Source: Caldimonas tepidiphila | GTDB lineage: Bacteria > Pseudomonadota > Gammaproteobacteria > Burkholderiales > Burkholderiaceae_C | Reading direction: 5' to 3' | DNA length: 64,000 nucleotides | Assembly (NCBI RefSeq): GCF_003569765.1 | Contig: NZ_QXMG01000004.1 | Span: forward strand, 62,001 to 126,000 | Shown here: one piece after another, positions 59,364-64,000 of the stretch | Layout of the letters: every line of letters starts with the position of its first letter | How positions within the stretch are numbered: position 1 is the first letter of the stretch | Position numbers and translations under genes: made by a program | Notes under the pieces: model-generated | What the model was told of the DNA's origin: nothing | What the model saw: the letters and a program-made list of their open reading frames with translations, nothing else | Databases searched by the model: none

Positions 59364-60721
59364 TGCAGCACCTTCGCCGCATTGCCCGCCACGCGGGCTC
59401 GATCCTGATCGGACAGCTTGCCACCATCGGCTTCGGCGTCGCGGACACGGTGATGACCGGGCGCTTCGCCTCCGAGGACCTCGCCGCGCTGTCGATCGGC
59501 GCGGCGCTCTACATCAGCCTATACGTCGGGCTCACCGGCGTCGTGCAGGCACTGATCCCGATCGTCGGCCACCACCACGGCGCCGACGAGCCCGAGCAGG
59601 TCGGGGAGACCTTCCGGCAGGCGGTGTACCTCGCGCTGCTCGTCGCGCTGCCCGGCATGGCGGCGATGCTGTGGTCCGGGCCGCTGCTGTCGCTGGCCCG
59701 CGCCACGCCCGAGGTGGCGCAGCGCGCCGGCGACTATCTCGGCTGGCTCGCCTGGGGCCTGCCGCTGGCGCTGCTGTTCCGCTGCTACAGCGGGCTCAAC
59801 CAGGGCATCTCGCGGCCGCTGCTGGTGGCCTCGCTGCAGCTCGGCGCGCTGGCGCTGAAGGTGCCGCTCAACGCCTGGCTGATCTTCGGCGGCTGGGGCC
59901 TGCCGGCCTTCGGCGCGGTCGGTTGCGCGATGGCGACCGTGGCGATCAACGCGCTGCTGCTGCTGTTCGGGCTCGCGATGCTGCGGCGCCACCCGATCTA
60001 CCGGCCCTTCCGGCTGTGGAGCGGCTGGCGCGGGCCGCGCTGGCACGAGCAGCGCGAGCTGCTGCGCCTGGGGCTGCCCACCGGCGCCAGCTACTTCATC
60101 GAGGTCACCGCCTTCACGATGATGGCGCTGTTCATCTCGCATTTCGGCACCGGGGCGCTGGCCGGCCACCAGATCGTCGCCAACGTCGCGAGCGTCGCCT
60201 ACATGCTGCCGCTGTCGATCGCCGTCGCGACCTCGGCCACGGTGGCCCAGCTGCGCGGCGCCGGGCAGGCGGAGCAGGCGCGCAACGCCGGGTGGCAGGG
60301 GATCGGGCTCTCGCTCGCGCTGTCGGTGACGCTCGGGCTGCTGCTGTATGCGCTCAGGCAGCCGCTGGTGAGGATCTACACGCCGGACCCGGCGGTGCAG
60401 CAGGCGGCACTGCAGCTCTTCGTCTTCATCGCCGCCTACCAGCTCTTCGACGCGATGCAGGTCACGGCCGCCTTCGCGCTGCGCTCGTTCCGCGTCGCGC
60501 TGCTGCCGGCGCTGGCCTACGCGCTGTCGCTGTGGGGACTGGGCCTCGGCGGAGGCTACCTGCTCGCCTTCGACCTGCCCGGCGCCGTGCCGGCGGCGCT
60601 GCACGGCGCGCCCGGCTTCTGGCTGATGAATGCGCTCGCGCTCGGGCTGGTGGCGGCGCTGCTGGTTGCGCTGTATCAGCGCGTCTCGGCCGCGTCGCTG
60701 GCGGCGCGCGCCGCCGACTGA
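59363..60721 (+). CDS. MATE family efflux transporter
   Basis: The 452-residue protein has 12 predicted membrane helices and the MATE two-half layout, beginning MQHLRRIARHAGSILIGQLA and including the GVADTVMTGRF segment in TM1-2. Family members export cationic drugs or lipid-linked substrates using Na or H gradients. The start overlaps the upstream stop as TGATG. The gene's 3' end overlaps the 3' end of phoR on the other strand by 46 nt. Substrate cannot be inferred. Confidence 0.93.
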   Translation: MQHLRRIARHAGSILIGQLATIGFGVADTVMTGRFASEDLAALSIGAALYISLYVGLTGVVQALIPIVGHHHGADEPEQVGETFRQAVYLALLVALPGMAAMLWSGPLLSLARATPEVAQRAGDYLGWLAWGLPLALLFRCYSGLNQGISRPLLVASLQLGALALKVPLNAWLIFGGWGLPAFGAVGCAMATVAINALLLLFGLAMLRRHPIYRPFRLWSGWRGPRWHEQRELLRLGLPTGASYFIEVTAFTMMALFISHFGTGALAGHQIVANVASVAYMLPLSIAVATSATVAQLRGAGQAEQARNAGWQGIGLSLALSVTLGLLLYALRQPLVRIYTPDPAVQQAALQLFVFIAAYQLFDAMQVTAAFALRSFRVALLPALAYALSLWGLGLGGGYLLAFDLPGAVPAALHGAPGFWLMNALALGLVAALLVALYQRVSAASLAARAAD

Positions 60722-62052
60722 AGCTCGCCCGCCACGGCCTCGGGCGTGCGCACCCGCATCGCCGGGAAGACGAGGCGGAACAGCGAGCCCTTGCCCGGCT
60801 CGCTGTCGGCATGCAGCTCGCCGCCGTGGCGCTGCACCACGTGCTTGACGATCGACAGGCCGAGCCCGGTGCCGCCGGTCTCGCGCGAGCGGCTGCCGTC
60901 GACGCGGTAGAAGCGCTCGGTCAGGCGCGGCAGGTGCTCACGCGCGATGCCGATGCCGGTGTCGCGCACGGAGAACTCGCCGCTGCCGTCGGGCAGCAGC
61001 CGCCAGCCGATGCGGATCGTGCCGCCCGGCGGGGTGTAGCGGATCGCGTTGCTGACGAGGTTGGACCAGGCGCTGAGCAGCTCGCCCTCGGCTCCCGCGA
61101 CCAGCATCGTGCCGCCGTCGCACTGCGTCTCGATGCGGTGGCGCTCCTGCGACAGGCCGCGCGCGTCGCCCTCGACCTGTGCCAGCAGCCGCGCCACCGG
61201 CACCCAGCGATCCGAGGGCGGCCGGGGGCTGCCCTCGAGTTGCGCCAGCGTCAGCAGGTCGGCCACCAGCGTCTGCATGCGCCGCGCCTGCTGGCCCATC
61301 AGGTCGAGCACGCGCTTGCGCTCGACCTCGGTGAGCGGCAGCGAGCTCATCGTCTCGATGAAGCCGGCCAGCACCGTCAGCGGCGTGCGGATCTCGTGCG
61401 AGACGTTGGCGACGAAGTCGCGGCGCATCGTGTCGGCGCGCTCGCGCTCGGTGATGTCCTGCGACAGCACGAGCGTCATGCCCTCGCCGTAGCGCTGGGC
61501 CAGCACCGACAGCGTGCCGCGGCCCTGCGGCCGCGGGAACACCACCGGCTCGTCGAAGTGGCCGCCCTGCAGGTAGGCCACGAAGGCCGGCGCGCGCACC
61601 AGGTTCGTCACCCGCTGCTGGCGGTCCCTCACCGGGTCGAGCCCGAAGTGCTCGGCCGCGGTGCGGTTGGCCCATTCGATCTGGTCGCTGGCGTCGAGCA
61701 GCAGCACGCCGTTGGGCGAGGCCTCGACGGCCGACAGGAACTGCGACAGGCGGTCGCGCTCCTGCTGCGCCCCCAGCTCGCGCTGGCGCAGCGCGCGCTC
61801 GATGCGGTAGCCGAGCTCGCCCCACATGCCGGTGGTGCGGGGCGCGGCCTGGCGCTGGGAGCCGCGCAGCCAGGCCACCAGCCGGTAGGCGCGCAGCGTG
61901 TCGAAGAAGCCCAGCAGCGCGCCGAGCCCGCCCGCGCCGACGATGGCGCCGAGCAGCGGGGCATCGAGCAGCTGACCCAGCCAGGCGCCGAGGCTTGCGC
62001 CGAGCAGCCCGCACAACAACGCCGCGAGGATGCGGGGCAGCAGCCAGCTCAT
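60676..62052 (-). CDS. phoR: Phosphate regulon sensor histidine kinase PhoR
   Basis: The 458-residue kinase has two N-terminal membrane segments (about 6-50) with almost no periplasmic loop, a PAS domain (about 105-210, SPNGVLLLDASDQIEWANR), the phospho-acceptor motif FVANVSHEIRTPLTVLAGF and an ATPase domain with RYTPPGG, DTGIGI and GGTGLGLSIV. It phosphorylates PhoB under phosphate limitation. It follows phoB by 13 nt. The C-terminus overlaps the convergent MATE gene. Confidence 0.97.
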   Translation of the reverse strand: MSWLLPRILAALLCGLLGASLGAWLGQLLDAPLLGAIVGAGGLGALLGFFDTLRAYRLVAWLRGSQRQAAPRTTGMWGELGYRIERALRQRELGAQQERDRLSQFLSAVEASPNGVLLLDASDQIEWANRTAAEHFGLDPVRDRQQRVTNLVRAPAFVAYLQGGHFDEPVVFPRPQGRGTLSVLAQRYGEGMTLVLSQDITERERADTMRRDFVANVSHEIRTPLTVLAGFIETMSSLPLTEVERKRVLDLMGQQARRMQTLVADLLTLAQLEGSPRPPSDRWVPVARLLAQVEGDARGLSQERHRIETQCDGGTMLVAGAEGELLSAWSNLVSNAIRYTPPGGTIRIGWRLLPDGSGEFSVRDTGIGIAREHLPRLTERFYRVDGSRSRETGGTGLGLSIVKHVVQRHGGELHADSEPGKGSLFRLVFPAMRVRTPEAVAGELQSAARAASDAAETR

Positions 62053-62065
62053 GCCGTCGCCGCGC

Positions 62066-62770
62066 TCAGGCCGCCGCCGCGGGCTGCTGCTGCGCGCTCA
62101 GGCGGTAGCCGGCACCTCGCACCGTCTCGATCATCTGCGAGCACTGGGCCGGCGCCAGCGCCTCGCGCAAGCGCTTGACGTGCACGTCCACCGTGCGCTC
62201 CTCGATGAAGACGTGGTCTCCCCAGACGCGGTCGAGCAGCTGCGCGCGGCTGTGCACGCGCTCCGGGTGCGTCATGAAGAAGTGCAGCAGCCGGAACTCG
62301 GTCGGGCCGACCTTGACCTCGATGTCGCCGCGCGAGACGCGCCGCGTGGCCGGGTCGAGCCGCAGCGGCCCGACCTGCACCGCCGAGTCGAGCGCCTCGG
62401 GTGCCTTGCGGCGCAGCACGGCGCGGATGCGCGCCATCAGCTCGTTCGGCGAGAAGGGCTTGGTCAGGTAGTCGTCGGCCCCGGCATCGAGCCCGGCCAC
62501 CTTGTCGGGCTCGTCGCCGCGCGCGGTCAGCATGATGATCGGCAGCTCGCGCGTGCGGGTCTCGGTGCGCCAGCGCTTGGCGAGCGCGAGGCCGCTCGAG
62601 CCCGGCAGCATCCAGTCCAGCAGCACCAGGTCGGGCAGCACCCGGTCGACCTCGGCGATCGCGCGGGCCGCGTCCGGCGCCACCGTGACCTCGTATCCCG
62701 CATGGCGCAGGTTCAGCGCGACCAGCTCCGCGATCGCGCTCTCGTCCTCGACCACCAGCACTCGGCTCAT
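62066..62770 (-). CDS. phoB: Phosphate regulon response regulator PhoB
   Basis: The 234-residue OmpR-type regulator has a receiver domain with the phospho-acceptor Asp in LVLLDWMLPGSSG (near residue 54) and a C-terminal winged-helix domain (VWGDHVFIEERTVDVHVKRL). It activates Pho-box promoters when phosphate is scarce. AGGAGC precedes the ATG. It lies between phoU and phoR. Confidence 0.97.
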   Translation of the reverse strand: MSRVLVVEDESAIAELVALNLRHAGYEVTVAPDAARAIAEVDRVLPDLVLLDWMLPGSSGLALAKRWRTETRTRELPIIMLTARGDEPDKVAGLDAGADDYLTKPFSPNELMARIRAVLRRKAPEALDSAVQVGPLRLDPATRRVSRGDIEVKVGPTEFRLLHFFMTHPERVHSRAQLLDRVWGDHVFIEERTVDVHVKRLREALAPAQCSQMIETVRGAGYRLSAQQQPAAAA

Positions 62771-62792
62771 CGTGCAGCTCCTGCCCGGGCGT

Positions 62793-63494
62793 TCACTTGA
62801 TGTAGGACTCGACGTTGGCCATCGGCAGGTGGCGCACGTCGGCGCCCTTGACGATGTAGATGATCTGCTCGGCGAGGTTCTTCGCGTGGTCGCCGACGCG
62901 CTCGATCGCCTTCGCGACGAACACCAGGTCGATCGACGCGGAGATGGTGCGCGGGTCCTCCATCATGTAGGTGATGAGCATGCGCATCAGGCCGTCGAAC
63001 TCCTGGTCGATCTGGTCGTCCTGCTTCATCACCTCGAGCGCCTTGTTCACGTCGAGCCGCGCGAAGGCGTCGAGCGCCTTGCGCAACTGCTCGATCGCGA
63101 GGTTGCCCTCGAAGGACACGTCCGACACCGGCAGCCGGGTGGACACGCCGGTGCTGATCAGGCGCAACACGGTGCGCGCGATGCGCGCGGCCTCGTCGCC
63201 GACGCGCTCGAGGTTGTTGATCGTCTTGGAGATCGCGATCAGCAGCCGCAGGTCGCGCGCGGTGGGCTGGCGGCGGGCGATGATCGTCGAGAGCGCGCGA
63301 TCGATGTCGATCTCCATCGCGTTGACCCGCTCCTCCTCCGCGATCACTTGGTTGGCGGCCTCGCCGCTGAACTGCGTCAGCGCGTACAGCGCCTGCGCCA
63401 CCTGGGACTCGACCAGCCCGCCCATCTCGAGCACGCGGGTGGAGATGCCGCTGAGTTCGGCGTCAAACTGGGTGGAAAGGTGCTTGTCGCTCAT
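62793..63494 (-). CDS. phoU: Phosphate transport system regulator PhoU
   Basis: The 233-residue protein is two repeats of a three-helix bundle, with the conserved metal-contact segments NNLERVGDEAARIA and KAIERVGDHAKNLAEQI. PhoU relays the state of the PstSCAB transporter to PhoR and restrains the Pho response. GGAG precedes the ATG. It follows pstB by 48 nt. Confidence 0.97.
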   Translation of the reverse strand: MSDKHLSTQFDAELSGISTRVLEMGGLVESQVAQALYALTQFSGEAANQVIAEEERVNAMEIDIDRALSTIIARRQPTARDLRLLIAISKTINNLERVGDEAARIARTVLRLISTGVSTRLPVSDVSFEGNLAIEQLRKALDAFARLDVNKALEVMKQDDQIDQEFDGLMRMLITYMMEDPRTISASIDLVFVAKAIERVGDHAKNLAEQIIYIVKGADVRHLPMANVESYIK

Positions 63495-63542
63495 GGGGGG
63501 CTCCGATGGGAAGGTGGGGACGAAGGGCTGACAACCGCATCA

Positions 63543-64000
63543 TCAGCCGAAACGGCCGGTGATGTAGTCCTCGGTGTCCTTCTTCTTCGGCTTCATGAAC
63601 AGGTCGGAGGTCGGCCCGAACTCGATCAGGTCGCCCAGGTACATGTAGGCGGTGTAGTCCGAGCAGCGCGCGGCCTGCTGCATGTTGTGCGTGACGATCA
63701 CCACCGTGTAGTCCTGCTTGAGCTCGCCGATCAGCTCCTCGATCTTGCCGGTGGAGATCGGGTCGAGCGCCGAGCAGGGCTCGTCGAGCAGCAGCACCTC
63801 GGGCTTGATCGCGATGCCGCGCGCGATGCACAGGCGCTGCTGCTGGCCGCCGGACAGGCCCGAGCCGCTCTGGTTGAGCTTGTCCTTGACCTCGTTCCAC
63901 AGCGCGGCCTTCCTCAGCGCCCACTCCACCCGCTCGTCCATCTCGACGCGCGGCAGCGTCTCGAACAGCCGCACGCCGAAGGCGATGTTGTCGTAGATCG
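63543..64000 (-). CDS. pstB: Phosphate ABC transporter ATP-binding protein PstB (partial, 5' end cut)
   Basis: The last 152 codons of PstB are present and the frame runs open to the window edge, so the N-terminus and Walker A are missing. Visible are [13 protein letters not shown], the ABC signature LSGGQQQRL, Walker [14 protein letters not shown], and the switch histidine in [13 protein letters not shown]. It powers high-affinity phosphate import. The order pstB-phoU-phoB-phoR implies pstS, pstC and pstA just beyond the edge. Confidence 0.97.
   Translation of the reverse strand, partial: IYDNIAFGVRLFETLPRVEMDERVEWALRKAALWNEVKDKLNQSGSGLSGGQQQRLCIARGIAIKPEVLLLDEPCSALDPISTGKIEELIGELKQDYTVVIVTHNMQQAARCSDYTAYMYLGDLIEFGPTSDLFMKPKKKDTEDYITGRFG

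Overview
The window is a 64 kb piece of a GC-rich (roughly 70% by eye) bacterial chromosome. Gene content and order point to Betaproteobacteria, order Burkholderiales: ndk-rlmN-pilW-rodZ-ispG-hisS-yfgM-bamB-der-hfq-hflX-hflK-hflC-hisZ-purA, the odhA/odhB/lpdA/zapE run, trxA-rho-rpmE2, and pstB-phoU-phoB-phoR. The genus cannot be fixed from what is seen. No rRNA, tRNA, IS element, prophage, integrase or CRISPR array was recognised, and every core gene looks full length. This is conserved chromosomal backbone, not an accessory island, and I found no convincing undescribed multi-gene system.

Layout. 1-16,520 (all minus): a run from ndk leftwards through rlmN, the type IV pilus lipoprotein pilW, rodZ, isoprenoid gene ispG, hisS, yfgM, bamB, der, hfq, hflX, the FtsH regulators hflK/hflC, hisZ, purA and a phosphoribosyltransferase cut by the window edge. 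Many neighbours overlap by ATGA or TGATG. 16,649-20,678 (minus): scpB-rluB and rluD. 20,730-21,545 (plus): bamD. 21,597-23,847 (minus): dinG helicase and a DUF465 gene. 23,927-24,694 (plus): a PP2C-type phosphatase. 24,719-31,770 (minus): the 2-oxoglutarate dehydrogenase genes sucA, sucB and lpdA, then zapE. 32,025-34,971 (minus): a lone fused SoxY-SoxZ carrier and prpE.

35,334-39,191 (plus): an NlpC/P60 peptidase and the molybdenum cofactor genes moaA-mobA-moeA, closed by a strong terminator. 39,258-45,070 (minus): an RND efflux permease and its membrane fusion protein, rnhA and a methyltransferase whose start codon overlaps that of the divergent gloB. 45,069-47,479 (plus): gloB-mltD. 47,571-51,358 (minus): recR, ybaB, dnaX and an MgtC-like membrane protein. 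51,501-51,603 (plus): the SRP RNA gene ffs. 51,826-52,125 (plus): a small DUF1488-like gene. 52,149-55,144 (minus): ygfA and a pseudokinase-HDOD-GAF protein. 55,329-60,721 (plus): trxA, rho, rpmE2, a GT39-like membrane protein and a MATE transporter. 60,676-64,000 (minus): phosphate regulation genes phoR, phoB and phoU, and a partial pstB.

The points most worth a second look are: the fused SoxYZ protein, whose sulfur-carrying arm is internal rather than C-terminal; the degenerate kinase fused to HDOD and GAF domains; a perfect inverted repeat covering the -10/start region of the sucA promoter; a probable rho promoter inside the trxA stop region with a long structured leader; a stable hairpin in the first codons of hflX; and the overlapping divergent starts of gloB and the methyltransferase.
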